A stretch of 64,000 bases of DNA, from contig CP121691.1 of the NCBI GenBank assembly GCA_038396585.1, positions 2,542,001 through 2,606,000 on the forward strand. The letters are read 5' to 3'. This stretch comes from Vallitaleaceae bacterium 9-2 (lineage in GTDB: Bacteria; Bacillota; Clostridia; Lachnospirales; Vallitaleaceae). A program made the translations under genes and the position numbers. The first letter of the stretch is position 1. Every line of letters begins with the position of its first letter. Below are positions 48,696-58,681 of the stretch, piece after piece. The notes under the pieces are model-generated. The model worked only from the letters and a program-made list of their open reading frames with translations, did no database searches and was not told the DNA's origin.

Positions 48696-48714
48696 TTAAA
48701 GCGCAACGCTTTAA
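48696..48714. promoter_or_regulatory. Palindrome before the symporter/ior operon
   Basis: TTAAAGCG (48696-48703) and CGCTTTAA (48707-48714) form an 8-bp perfect inverted repeat with 3-base centre. It lies 24 bp before the symporter ATG, downstream of the promoter, and could be an operator or an RNA hairpin close to the ribosome binding site. Confidence 0.5.
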
Positions 48715-48764
48715 ACTGATAAAGCAGATTGCGTAAAAAAAATGCGTGTCGACGTCTTATTAAC

Positions 48765-48793
48765 ATTCTACACACATATTAGCCATTATTCAA
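48765..48793 (-). promoter_or_regulatory. Likely promoter of the symporter/ior operon
   Basis: On the minus strand -35 TTGAAT (48788-48793) and -10 TAGAAT (48765-48770) are 17 bp apart. The 5' leader would be about 85 bases and include the TTAAAGCG palindrome. Confidence 0.5.
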
Positions 48794-48860
48794 TATCTTT
48801 TATAGTTTTTGTATAATTCTTAACATTTATCAGTATTTTTTTGTGCATATTGACCACTAC

Positions 48861-51800
48861 TTATTCTTCTCTTCGAAGCACTTTATTGACAAATACATCG
48901 ACAATTTCTGGGTCAAATTGGGTTCCTGCACATCGCTTCAATTCATCAATTGCCTCTTCTTTGGTCATCTTGCGTTTGTATGGACGTTTGCCTGTCATGG
49001 ATTCATAGGCATCAGCAACACTAATAATACGTGACTCCAAAGGAATTTGATGCCCTATTAAACCACTTGGATAGCCTTTACCATCATAGCGTTCATGATG
49101 GTATAGCACAATTTCTGCAATACTGGCGTATTCATCCGTATTTTTTAAAATCTGATAGCCCGCTTCCGGATAACGATGCACTTGCTCTATTTCATCTTTT
49201 GTTAACGCTTCTTTTTTGTTAAGAAGTTCCGGTGACAAAATAATTTTTCCGATATCATGCAATGTTCCAGCCATATATATTTCTTCAATATCTTCAATCG
49301 GGTAGTTCATGGCATCTAGTATTTTGCTGCTAAATTCTGCTACCCGCTCTGTATGGACTTCTTCTGCTTCATAGTTTTTTTGAATATTTTCCATAGCCAT
49401 ACTAATCATCGAAAGCTTCATTTTTTTGCTGGATTTCATTTTATGTTTGTACATATGCTTATCTGCACGTTTTTGAATTTCATTGATATCTTCTGAGCTT
49501 TCCACTTTGACACAATATCCAATAGCAATCGATACACTAATGGATTTTACCTGTTCTTGCTTTGCTAACGTTAAAATACGTTGCTTAATGGTTTCTGCAT
49601 TTTTTGCGGTTGTATTTGGCAAAAGCACCATAAATTCATCTCCGCCGGTTCTTGCAACAATATCTTCTTCTCGGCAAGCCGATTTTATTACTTTGGCTGC
49701 TGCTTTAATCAATTGGTCTCCAACTTCATGACCAAATGCATCGTTTGCAATTTTTAATCCATTAATGTCTAGAGCCATAATCGTCAATGGTATATTGCGG
49801 TTTGTATTTAAGCGCCGAATAGAATCCTCCATATACCTACGATTGTATAAGCCTGTCAGGTAATCATGAAAGCTTAGCTCTTCAATTTGTCGCTGACGTT
49901 CTTTTTGCTCTGTGACGTCTCTAAATGCTATGACAAAACCTTTTGTCGCCCCTTCATTTTCTTCTAAAATAGGCGCAATCGTCTCTTGTATCGGAATCCG
50001 ATCGCCTTGCTTGGATTCAAGTATAAGCTTATAACTTCCACCCTTTTCATCCCTATTCATATAATCTTCAATAATATTTTCGATAACAAGGTTTCGCTCT
50101 TCATCAATAAGCTTATATACACTTTCTAGGGGCTTTCCTTGGACCTCTTCATCATCCCATTTTGTCATGCCTTCGGCCGCTAAATTCATAAAGCTGATTT
50201 GTCCATAGACATCCGTTGCAATAACGCCATCGCCAACAGAAAGCAACGTCGTCTTAAAGACTTCTTTTTCCTGAGATAAAGCTTGTTCGACTTGTTTTCT
50301 TTTTGTTACATTTAAGATACTTCCAAGCATTCGAACGGGTCCATCTGAGGAATCATCATAAACTAATGCGCCTCGATCCAGCACCCAAATAATCGTTCCA
50401 TCTGTTCGAACCAATCGATGCTCACTATAATAAGGCTCATCATTTTCAACAGCCTTATTAAGTTTTTCTCTGACTCTCTCTCGGTCTTCCGGGTGGACAT
50501 AGTCCACAAAAGCTTCTTTGGTGTGATGATCTAACATCGTATCAACACCTACAATCTCACACCATTTTCGGTTATGATAGACCTTCCCGTCAGCCATATT
50601 CCAATCCCATATACCTTCGCCGATAACGTCAAGCGTCAAGCGCATCTGCTGTTCACTATGGGCTAATCGACTTTGAACTATAATGCTTTCTGTAATATCA
50701 TCCATCATGAGTGCAAGTTGATGATAATTTGGCATGTATGCAGAGATACGATACCATTTTTGATTAAAATCCATATATACCTGAAAGGCAAGTGTCGTCT
50801 TTTCGTTAACAACATGGTCCAGACTAACAACCCAGCTTTGTTCTTTTCCAATCATTACTTGATCTAAGGCTTTGCCAAGAATCGCATCTTTTTTCATCCC
50901 TGTTATTTCTTCAAATGTTCGATTGACATTCTGAAAATAATAAGCAATCTTGCCTTCTTCTGTTAAGCGTTCAATATTAAAAACAACAAATCCTTTGTTC
51001 ATTTCATTTATCAACTTACGGTTTTCTTGCTCTCGCAAAAGAACATTGTTGCGGGACTCATCAATTTGGCGAACAATAGATTTTGCATATTTTACTACGA
51101 TGATATCAATAAAAATAAACATAATAACTAGCGCTAGAATGGAATATGCAAAAATTCTGTATTGAACATCTCTTGCATCTCCAAATAGCGCGTCTTCTTC
51201 AATTTGAGCATAAAAAGTGCCCTCAAAATTATCAAAGGCTTTTACTACAGTAACAACATCGTGGTCATGAATTAATGTGTTTTCATCCTTGTTGGGCTGA
51301 ATCCACACATCATAATCTCTGGCATCTATTTTTTCTAGAATTGGTATCATGCTTACACATAAAATATCATAGCCTAGCACATGGTCTTCTTCTGTAATCG
51401 GATTTTGTATGATAAGGTTTTGTCGATCATGATCATAATGGACAGTTAACGCTTCTGAATAAGCAATCTCTGTTGTTTGAATCTCATGTATATCTCCAAA
51501 ACTCACCAAAATCTGATCATCGACCCATCGTGCAACATACGTATAATGGTCAAGCACATGAATCCCATCTTGATATCTGGGATAGGTTACCTGATAGAGT
51601 TCATTCCAATTTATTTTTTGATTTTTATATTGTAAAAGCGCTTCACGAATCGTTGAGCGGCTTGACAAGCTTTTGGTTTCACCAATCATTTTTGCGATAA
51701 ACTCATCAATGACTTGATGTTGATTGGTAACATTTAATTCAAAGTTTTGGACGGTTATCTCTTCTTGTCGTTTTTTTATCGGAGATAGCAAGCTCATATA

Positions 51801-51869
51801 AACGAAAACAATGATGCAAATAAAAATAACGAGCGTCATAATATTTATACGTTTATTGATAGACTTCAT
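48861..51869 (-). CDS. PAS-GGDEF-HD-GYP signalling protein with extracellular sensor
   Basis: This 1002-residue membrane protein has a first helix at about 12-30 (NIMTLVIFICIIVFVYMSLL), a CHASE4-like extracellular domain, a second helix near 235-260, three PAS regions (LDVIGEGIWDWNMADGKV is the start of one), a GGDEF domain with intact RTGGDEFMVLL and an HD-GYP domain with GTLHDIGKIILSPELL and HHERYDGKGYPSGL. It combines c-di-GMP synthesis and hydrolysis signatures in one chain. A longer in-frame start lies 17 codons upstream; AAAGGAG supports the start given. Confidence 0.93.
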   Translation of the reverse strand: MKSINKRINIMTLVIFICIIVFVYMSLLSPIKKRQEEITVQNFELNVTNQHQVIDEFIAKMIGETKSLSSRSTIREALLQYKNQKINWNELYQVTYPRYQDGIHVLDHYTYVARWVDDQILVSFGDIHEIQTTEIAYSEALTVHYDHDRQNLIIQNPITEEDHVLGYDILCVSMIPILEKIDARDYDVWIQPNKDENTLIHDHDVVTVVKAFDNFEGTFYAQIEEDALFGDARDVQYRIFAYSILALVIMFIFIDIIVVKYAKSIVRQIDESRNNVLLREQENRKLINEMNKGFVVFNIERLTEEGKIAYYFQNVNRTFEEITGMKKDAILGKALDQVMIGKEQSWVVSLDHVVNEKTTLAFQVYMDFNQKWYRISAYMPNYHQLALMMDDITESIIVQSRLAHSEQQMRLTLDVIGEGIWDWNMADGKVYHNRKWCEIVGVDTMLDHHTKEAFVDYVHPEDRERVREKLNKAVENDEPYYSEHRLVRTDGTIIWVLDRGALVYDDSSDGPVRMLGSILNVTKRKQVEQALSQEKEVFKTTLLSVGDGVIATDVYGQISFMNLAAEGMTKWDDEEVQGKPLESVYKLIDEERNLVIENIIEDYMNRDEKGGSYKLILESKQGDRIPIQETIAPILEENEGATKGFVIAFRDVTEQKERQRQIEELSFHDYLTGLYNRRYMEDSIRRLNTNRNIPLTIMALDINGLKIANDAFGHEVGDQLIKAAAKVIKSACREEDIVARTGGDEFMVLLPNTTAKNAETIKQRILTLAKQEQVKSISVSIAIGYCVKVESSEDINEIQKRADKHMYKHKMKSSKKMKLSMISMAMENIQKNYEAEEVHTERVAEFSSKILDAMNYPIEDIEEIYMAGTLHDIGKIILSPELLNKKEALTKDEIEQVHRYPEAGYQILKNTDEYASIAEIVLYHHERYDGKGYPSGLIGHQIPLESRIISVADAYESMTGKRPYKRKMTKEEAIDELKRCAGTQFDPEIVDVFVNKVLRREE

Positions 51870-51943
51870 GCAATACTCCTTTCTAATTGATATTAATGAC
51901 AGCACCTTATATTTTACCATAGAACCCTATAACTTGTATACAT

Positions 51944-51982
51944 AAAAAACCTCTAAAACCTGGCATGGGCTTTAGAGGTTTT
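51944..51982 (-). terminator. Terminator after the sulfatase gene
   Basis: AAAACCTCTAAA (51946-51957) pairs perfectly with TTTAGAGGTTTT (51971-51982) around a 13-base loop, and the minus-strand copy runs into TTTTTT. It closes the glycan locus. Confidence 0.85.
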
Positions 51983-52004
51983 CTTACGTCGTATTCAATG
52001 CTTT

Positions 52005-53417
52005 TTAAGATTTCTTTGCCAAGTAATCAGGCATCCTCGGACATGTTGTTAATTGATGGTTATGAACAAAACCATATTCCGGTCTTTTTTCAATCCGTTC
52101 TATTAATGCCCTTCTACAAGCATCAATACGCTTTTGCTTCGTGGATGACTCACACTGAATCTGATTGTTTAATTCTTTTGGATCCGCAGACAAATCAAAA
52201 TACCACTCTCTAGCGCTATAGGTTTCATAAATGTACTTCCATTTTCCATTGGTCAAAAAATGCCACCCTTCTTGTCCATATCCGGTGTGCTCTCCATGAA
52301 TAAATTCCCGCTCAATTGGGTGAAATAAGTCCATCCCTTCAACACCACCAGGTAATTCTATATCCATTAAATTATATAATGTCGGCAGTATATCAAAGTG
52401 GCTAGCGACCACTTCGTTGGGTTGAACTATTTTTGGTTCTAGACCAGACCCCGGCTTAATAATCAAAGGGATTCGTGCCGAACCTTCAAACGGCGTGACC
52501 TTTCTATACATATAATGATCTCCTAATAATTCCCCATGGTCTGATACAAACACAATCGTTGTCGAGGAATACAAGTCATGTTCTTTTAGCCAATGCAACA
52601 TTCTTCCAATCATATGGTCGACATGGGTAATGGATGCATAATATGCTTTGCGCATTCGAATCGACTGTTTATCACTAATTCTTCCGGATGTCGCATCAAT
52701 CATAACCGTTTTTTTATCTAAGCCTTTGGCCCACGAACCTACTGGAGGTTCTGGAAGCACTTCATCTTCATAATACTTGGTATAAAACTCGGGTGCATCA
52801 TAGGGCGGATGTGGTCGGTGGAAGCTTAACTGCATAAAAAACGGGCGCGTCGTATCTCGCTTATTCAAGAGTTCTTGAGCTTTAGATACCGTCCACTGAC
52901 TTGGATGATATTCATCATCTCCTTGCCACGGCAGGGCGACCCAGCTATTATTACTCCACTCCATCGCCGGATCTTTGACGCTTCCCCTGGTCTCCTTTTC
53001 AAGCCAAGCATGATAATCACTTATAAACCCAGCATCTAAACGTTGTGGATCGTACAATTCGTTGATTTCAAATCCTAAGTGGTTCCTTTGGGGATAAAAG
53101 TGCGTCTTTCCAACATTAATGGTTTGATATCCTGCATCTCTAAACCCATGCATTAGGGTCTTATCATATGTCCATGGAATTTTATCACTATATCCAATCC
53201 GCCCACATCCATATGGGCTCTTGCCTGTTGCCAGACAGGCTCTAGCAGGAATACAGCTTGGTGCCTGTGCATAGCACGCACCAAACATAACTCCATCTTT
53301 TGCCAAATCATCAAGAAAAGGTGTTTTTACCACTGGATGCCCTAATGAAGATAGACAGTCTCCTCGCCACTGGTCTACAAGTATAAGTAGCACATTCTTA
53401 TGCCTTGCTTCTCCCAT
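52005..53417 (-). CDS. Sulfatase (formylglycine-dependent, no signal peptide)
   Basis: This 470-residue type I sulfatase opens directly with KNVLLILVDQWRGDCLSSLG, giving the metal-binding Asp, and has the formylglycine signature CIPARACLATG with a Cys nucleophile. VFVSDHGELLGDH supplies the second metal site. It resembles iduronate/heparan-type sulfatases. There is no signal peptide, so it should act in the cytoplasm on imported sulfated sugars. A Cys-type maturase is needed and is not encoded in the window. It is the last gene of the glycan locus. Confidence 0.92.
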   Translation of the reverse strand: MGEARHKNVLLILVDQWRGDCLSSLGHPVVKTPFLDDLAKDGVMFGACYAQAPSCIPARACLATGKSPYGCGRIGYSDKIPWTYDKTLMHGFRDAGYQTINVGKTHFYPQRNHLGFEINELYDPQRLDAGFISDYHAWLEKETRGSVKDPAMEWSNNSWVALPWQGDDEYHPSQWTVSKAQELLNKRDTTRPFFMQLSFHRPHPPYDAPEFYTKYYEDEVLPEPPVGSWAKGLDKKTVMIDATSGRISDKQSIRMRKAYYASITHVDHMIGRMLHWLKEHDLYSSTTIVFVSDHGELLGDHYMYRKVTPFEGSARIPLIIKPGSGLEPKIVQPNEVVASHFDILPTLYNLMDIELPGGVEGMDLFHPIEREFIHGEHTGYGQEGWHFLTNGKWKYIYETYSAREWYFDLSADPKELNNQIQCESSTKQKRIDACRRALIERIEKRPEYGFVHNHQLTTCPRMPDYLAKKS

Positions 53418-53430
53418 ATATTGTTCTCCT

Positions 53431-56400
53431 CTATTTTCTATAGTTGATCTTATATGTCTTTATCTCGAAAGGTTTGATAACAATATTAAAACTATTTTCG
53501 TCATGCTCTATCGCTTGTTCAACTTCTTCAATCAAGTTACACTCTTCAACAGAAATCAGTGTTCCTAAGTTCCAGCGGACTTTTGTTCGGGTTCTAGAGT
53601 TCTCATATTCATATATACGAATAATGATTCCCTCATTGTCTTGCGCTTCTTTAATTGTTTCAATCAACACATTAGCATCATCCGTTGTTACAAGTGCTTG
53701 TTGATCGCCTAGCGCCTCTCCCATGACCGCATAGGCCTGTTGATTGAACTTATAGGCTTCCTCTACAGTACCCGCTTTTTTCCAATCTCCAGTATGAGGA
53801 TAGAGTGAATATCTAAATGTATGCTCCTCTTGGTCTGTATTGGGATTTGGCAAAATACCGGATTTTAACAGCGTAAGCCCCATATCGCTTCCGTGAACGG
53901 AATGTCCGTATTTACAATCATTTAATAAGCTTACCCCATAATTTCCTTCTGATATATCGATCCATTTTTGTCCACATACTTCAAATCGTGCTTGATCCCA
54001 ACTAGTATTTTTATGGGTCTTGCGAGTAAGATTTCCAAATTGAATATCAAAAGTCGCTTCATCTGTATGGATATCCATTGGAAAATGGACTTTTAGCAAG
54101 TGCTGCTTTTCTCTATAATCGACATAAGTATTAAAATCAATGCGCCGGCTTTGACTATGAAAAACAATTTCTTGACACAGTCTTGACTGGCTAAATGCAT
54201 ATTCCACTTTTAAAACTGCTTTAACCGGTCCTACTTGAGTCCATTCAAACATTGTCAAATCCGTTATATCATAATATTTTTCACTATAGTACATCTCAAT
54301 GTCCCAATTATCATAATCCATCGGCTTATCTTCATATAGCTTAAAATGGTTTGCAACTTTATTTTCCTGCACCAGTTCCCTTTTTTGTTCACAATCCAAA
54401 ATAGACACGATTTGTCCGTTCGCATTAAACTGTACTTCATAAAATGGAGTTTTGATACCCCGCTCATGAATTGTAAAGGGATTTTTAATAGATGCCTTTT
54501 CATCTGCAGTTAGTTGCAAGACTTCATATGTTGCCTGGGCTTTTGATGGAATATGGGTTAAGTATGCCATACACCCATCCTCCGTTTTTTGTAGTAAAAA
54601 ACGTTGTCCCTTCTCATCAACTAAACAATCACCATCCACCTTAGGAAGGTGAATAATATCATCTCGTTCAAAGCCCAATTGATTAAAGACGGTCACATGG
54701 TTTTCTTTTTTTCTAACTAAGTTGGCAATGCAATGGTCAATGTATTCACGTAGTTTTGCTTCCACATGGTTATATTCTTCCTTTGTCACCTCATACACTT
54801 CTTCTATAGATGTTCCCGGTAAAATATCATGAAACTGATTCATTAATACAACCCGCCACATCTGATGCAGTTGTTGACTATAATCCATCCCTGCCAATAT
54901 GCTATAAAGCTCTAAATCCATTAACAATTGCTCACACCGTCGATTTGATTTTTTATTACGCGCCATGGAAGTATATGTTCCACGATGGTATTCAAAGTAG
55001 AACTCCCCTTCCCACTCCGGCAAACGCTTATGCTCTTTTGTCCGGTTGTATAGTTCATCAAAATATGTCCTGGAAAAAGCTTGACGTACTTTTGGAATAC
55101 CTTGAATCCCTTTTTCCATCCGCTTTGATGTTTCAAGCATTTGGCGTGTAGGTCCGCCACCGCCATCGCCATACCCATAAGAAATTAAGATATCGTTATT
55201 CAGTTCCTTATTATTATAGCGTTGCCAGCCACCCATAATCGCATCCGGATGAAGCATACCATTGTATGTTGTAAAAAAGTTCTTTGTGTCTTGTCCCACT
55301 CCTAAGGTTGTAATCAAATGCGTAAAAATCTTCGTTCCATCTATACCTTTCCAGTACAGGGTATCATAAGGCATCTGATTCATCTGGTTCCAAGCGAGTT
55401 TTGTTGTCATAAAATAGTCAATTCCTGACCTTTTCATAATTTGCGGAAGTGCCCCTGAATATCCAAAAACATCCGGAAGCCACAGGATTTTATTGTCCAC
55501 ACCAAACTCTTCTTTAAAAAAACGTTTGCCATGTAAAAACTGACGTACCAAGCTTTCTCCGCTTGTCAGGTTACAATCCGCTTCAACCCACATGCCTCCT
55601 TCTGGTTCCCATCGACCTTGTGCCACTTTTTCCTTGACTTTGGCAAATAAATCCGGATAGCGTACTTTTAAAAACTCATACAACTGTGGTTGACTTGACA
55701 TAAACTTATAGTCCGGATATTCTTCCATAAACTTAAGAACCGTCGCAAAGCTTCTGCCTACTTTTTCACGTGTCTGTTCTACTGTCCACCACCATGCTAC
55801 ATCAATATGCGTATGTCCAATGCATGTTGCAATGACATCCTCATATCCACTTAGCTCTTGATATAGTGCTTTTTCTATATGTTGCTTCGCCTGGGTAAGG
55901 GACTGATAAAATGCTTCTGAATAAGGTTTTCTCAAATCTAATAAATTAACGGTATCATTTAATATTTCCGTCATTTTCAACTTATTTTGATCCATATCAT
56001 CCATACGATTAAAAGCGGATAGCGGCACATCCATATCATAATATAATTGTTCTATTTGAGCATCAACTTCGATTACATCAACAAACAGTTGAAACTCACT
56101 ATGAATAATTCCTGTATGCGCTTGTAGATCAAACGTATATACTTCACCTTCCTGCGCATTTGATGTAAGAAAAACCTTCCGATGATTCATATCAATCCCT
56201 TGAGTTATCTCTCCATTAACAAATAAAAGAAATTGAGGATTTTTGGCATCATCCCATTCATTAATCTGCGTACGTACATGAATCCACAAGGGCTTATTAT
56301 GCATCTGCTTAGGTACTGTATAGGTTGTTCTAAACCAATAATGCTTATCCGGTCCATACCAGTGCATCGTTTTGCTGTCAAACGTCTCCCATGGCTCTTT

Positions 56401-56535
56401 TGCTGCATCTACATCATGGGGATAGACGAAGTTACCTTTTTTATATTCAAAGCTTTCAATTGGAAATTTTTGCTTTGTCGATAAGCGCTTAAGTTCTCGA
56501 CATATAATACCGACTCGTTTATCTATGTATTTCAT
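53431..56535 (-). CDS. GH38 alpha-mannosidase
   Basis: This 1034-residue enzyme has an N-terminal beta domain to about 225, the catalytic domain with metal ligands in GHTHIDVAWWW (His243, Asp245) and nucleophile Asp355 in LWLPDVFGYSG, and the C-terminal beta-sandwich region. It removes alpha-linked mannose, for example from N-glycan arms. No signal peptide is present, so it is cytoplasmic. It lies 13 bp after GH130 and 13 bp before the sulfatase. Confidence 0.95.
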   Translation of the reverse strand: MKYIDKRVGIICRELKRLSTKQKFPIESFEYKKGNFVYPHDVDAAKEPWETFDSKTMHWYGPDKHYWFRTTYTVPKQMHNKPLWIHVRTQINEWDDAKNPQFLLFVNGEITQGIDMNHRKVFLTSNAQEGEVYTFDLQAHTGIIHSEFQLFVDVIEVDAQIEQLYYDMDVPLSAFNRMDDMDQNKLKMTEILNDTVNLLDLRKPYSEAFYQSLTQAKQHIEKALYQELSGYEDVIATCIGHTHIDVAWWWTVEQTREKVGRSFATVLKFMEEYPDYKFMSSQPQLYEFLKVRYPDLFAKVKEKVAQGRWEPEGGMWVEADCNLTSGESLVRQFLHGKRFFKEEFGVDNKILWLPDVFGYSGALPQIMKRSGIDYFMTTKLAWNQMNQMPYDTLYWKGIDGTKIFTHLITTLGVGQDTKNFFTTYNGMLHPDAIMGGWQRYNNKELNNDILISYGYGDGGGGPTRQMLETSKRMEKGIQGIPKVRQAFSRTYFDELYNRTKEHKRLPEWEGEFYFEYHRGTYTSMARNKKSNRRCEQLLMDLELYSILAGMDYSQQLHQMWRVVLMNQFHDILPGTSIEEVYEVTKEEYNHVEAKLREYIDHCIANLVRKKENHVTVFNQLGFERDDIIHLPKVDGDCLVDEKGQRFLLQKTEDGCMAYLTHIPSKAQATYEVLQLTADEKASIKNPFTIHERGIKTPFYEVQFNANGQIVSILDCEQKRELVQENKVANHFKLYEDKPMDYDNWDIEMYYSEKYYDITDLTMFEWTQVGPVKAVLKVEYAFSQSRLCQEIVFHSQSRRIDFNTYVDYREKQHLLKVHFPMDIHTDEATFDIQFGNLTRKTHKNTSWDQARFEVCGQKWIDISEGNYGVSLLNDCKYGHSVHGSDMGLTLLKSGILPNPNTDQEEHTFRYSLYPHTGDWKKAGTVEEAYKFNQQAYAVMGEALGDQQALVTTDDANVLIETIKEAQDNEGIIIRIYEYENSRTRTKVRWNLGTLISVEECNLIEEVEQAIEHDENSFNIVIKPFEIKTYKINYRK

Positions 56536-56548
56536 TCTAAGCCTCCAA

Positions 56549-57544
56549 TTAAATCTCCAACGGATTGTTTTTCATATAATCCATCAGCTCATCTACAGTG
56601 GTAAACGCGATGGAGGTTACCGTATCAGCACATCCATAATATATTGCAATGCGTCCACTGGCAGCATCTGATAACGCGGCACATGGAAACACAACGTTTG
56701 GAACGTCACCAACACATTCATACGCTTCATATGGCGCTAAGATATAGTTTTTAGAACGCATGATAACTTTCCACGGTTCATCTAAATCCAAAAGCGCACA
56801 CCCCATTCGATATACAAAACCATTACATGTATTTAATACACCATGATAAATCATCAACCATCCTTGATCGGTCTCAATTGGAATAGGACCCGGACCAATT
56901 TTAGTTGTCTGCCATGCTGAAGTGTCTCCTTTTATCGTTCCCATCACATGACGATGATGTCCCCAATATTCCATATCTTTGCTTTGACTATAAAAAATAT
57001 CTCCAAACGGCGTATGTCCATTATCACTTGGACGGCTTAACATTGCATAGTAATCCCCTATTTTTCTAGGAAAAAGAACACCGTTACGATTAAACGGTAA
57101 AAACGCATTTTCTAATTGGTAGAATGTCTTAAAATCAAATGTGTACGCCACTCCTATAGTCGGTCCATGATAGCCATTACACCACGTAATATAATAACGG
57201 TCTTCAATGTAACACACACGCGGGTCATAACGGTATTCCCTTTTTAGAATTTCCTTGTCTTCGCCTTCAAATGATAGCGGTTCATCTTGTATATCCCATT
57301 CAATACCATCTTGGCTAAACCCTACAAAAATATCCATGCTAATTGACTTGGAATCACATCTAAAGATACCTGCGTAGCCATCTTCAAAGGCAACTACAGC
57401 GCTATTAAAAATACTATTGCTGTTTTTTGTATGGTTTCTCTTGATTACAGGATTCATGGAAAATCGCCATACGGGCATGTCATATCCTTCCGGTTTTTCC
57501 TGCCATGGTATTTCAGGTAAATTATTTCCTATTATTTTCGCCAT
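56549..57544 (-). CDS. GH130 beta-mannoside phosphorylase/hydrolase
   Basis: This 331-residue five-bladed propeller has the general-acid Asp in [16 protein letters not shown] and further family segments [18 protein letters not shown] and [21 protein letters not shown]130 enzymes phosphorolyse beta-1,4-mannosides such as mannosyl-N-acetylglucosamine, the core of N-glycans. Together with GH38 next to it this would take down the mannose part of an N-glycan. Phosphorylase versus hydrolase cannot be decided by eye. Confidence 0.92.
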   Translation of the reverse strand: MAKIIGNNLPEIPWQEKPEGYDMPVWRFSMNPVIKRNHTKNSNSIFNSAVVAFEDGYAGIFRCDSKSISMDIFVGFSQDGIEWDIQDEPLSFEGEDKEILKREYRYDPRVCYIEDRYYITWCNGYHGPTIGVAYTFDFKTFYQLENAFLPFNRNGVLFPRKIGDYYAMLSRPSDNGHTPFGDIFYSQSKDMEYWGHHRHVMGTIKGDTSAWQTTKIGPGPIPIETDQGWLMIYHGVLNTCNGFVYRMGCALLDLDEPWKVIMRSKNYILAPYEAYECVGDVPNVVFPCAALSDAASGRIAIYYGCADTVTSIAFTTVDELMDYMKNNPLEI

Positions 57545-57554
57545 TTTTATCTCC

Positions 57555-58586
57555 TTAGAAAAGATTACTTGCTCGGTTAGGATGAACAGATTCTCTATAG
57601 ATTATCTTTCCATTAATCATCGTTGCACCTCTAGATGTTGATTTTTTACGTTCAACACGCCGCTTTACTTTACGTACTGCGGCTTTTGCAATCCCATCTA
57701 TGTCAACGGCTACCGTTGTAAGTTTTGGATCACATATCTCTGCATAGATATCGTTGTCAAAGCTGACAATAGATATCTCTTCTGGTACTTTAATGCCATG
57801 ATTTCTCAATGCCTTGATAAATCTATATGCTGTTTCATCACAGTTGCATACAAAGGCTGTGGGCATTTCTTTAGGTAGTTCAAAATCTATTTCTTCATTA
57901 TGGTAGTCTCTATCCTCAAGTACCCAATCCTTGCGAACCATAATCTTTCTTTCCAAAAGTGCTCGCTGATAGCCTAAAAAGCGATCTGCAATACTTTGAG
58001 TCACAAGCACAGAACCAACATACCCAATATAATGGTGGCCTTGGTCTAATAAGTGTCTTGTCAATTCATATGTACTATATATATTTTCTGATAGTACACA
58101 ATCTGATATTGCTGACACCTCCATACAATCCACATAAATCTTGGGTATAGTTAACTTACGAACACTTTCTAGGAAAGAATCTTCTAAGTTTCCAAGTATC
58201 ATAATTGCATCGATATTTCTGCTTTCAATTAAAGAAGTCAAGTTTCCTCCACGGTCATCTGGTGTAACCGTTGACAACGTGCCAATATATCCTATTTCAT
58301 TAAGTTCTTTTGTAATACGTTGATACATATTTACATAAAAATATACTTTTGTACCCTCTCCAAAATACTTATGCGCCATAAAAATGATAATATGTTTGGG
58401 TTTGTTGTCTTCCTCGATTACTGCTTTTCTAAAACGGTAACCCATCTCTTCAGCTTTTTTTAATATGTCTTCTTTTAGCTCTTGTCCCACTCCATACTTA
58501 TCATTAAACGCTTTTGAAACTGTCACTTTACTTATTCCTAACTCATTGGCTATGTCTTGCATTGTCACTTTTTTCTTCTTTTTCAT
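57555..58586 (-). CDS. LacI-family transcriptional regulator
   Basis: This 343-residue repressor has the [23 protein letters not shown] and hinge helix region, then a sugar-binding-protein-like effector domain ([22 protein letters not shown]). AAAGGA precedes the ATG. It lies 10 bp upstream of GH130 and has its own promoter next to a perfect 16-bp palindrome, so it likely regulates itself and the glycan genes. The inducer is likely a mannose- or GlcNAc-containing sugar. Confidence 0.93.
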   Translation of the reverse strand: MKKKKKVTMQDIANELGISKVTVSKAFNDKYGVGQELKEDILKKAEEMGYRFRKAVIEEDNKPKHIIIFMAHKYFGEGTKVYFYVNMYQRITKELNEIGYIGTLSTVTPDDRGGNLTSLIESRNIDAIMILGNLEDSFLESVRKLTIPKIYVDCMEVSAISDCVLSENIYSTYELTRHLLDQGHHYIGYVGSVLVTQSIADRFLGYQRALLERKIMVRKDWVLEDRDYHNEEIDFELPKEMPTAFVCNCDETAYRFIKALRNHGIKVPEEISIVSFDNDIYAEICDPKLTTVAVDIDGIAKAAVRKVKRRVERKKSTSRGATMINGKIIYRESVHPNRASNLF

Positions 58587-58623
58587 TATACTTGCATCCT
58601 TTCAATGAATTATACTTTGTCCT

Positions 58624-58652
58624 ATTATATCATTATCGGAAACTCATCGCAA
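58624..58652 (-). promoter_or_regulatory. Promoter of lacI-GH130-GH38-sulfatase unit
   Basis: On the minus strand -35 TTGCGA (58647-58652) and a perfect -10 TATAAT (58624-58629) are 17 bp apart, about 40 bp before the LacI start. Confidence 0.65.
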
Positions 58653-58663
58653 GAAATTAGCTA

Positions 58664-58679
58664 TTTGTTAGCTAACAAA
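58664..58679. promoter_or_regulatory. LacI-type operator palindrome
   Basis: TTTGTTAGCTAACAAA is a perfect 16-bp palindrome lying 11 bp upstream of the lacI -35 and 2 bp after the stop codon of the preceding gene. Its size and symmetry fit a LacI-family operator with a GC centre. I found no second copy by eye in the window. Confidence 0.65.
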
Positions 58680-58681
58680 CT

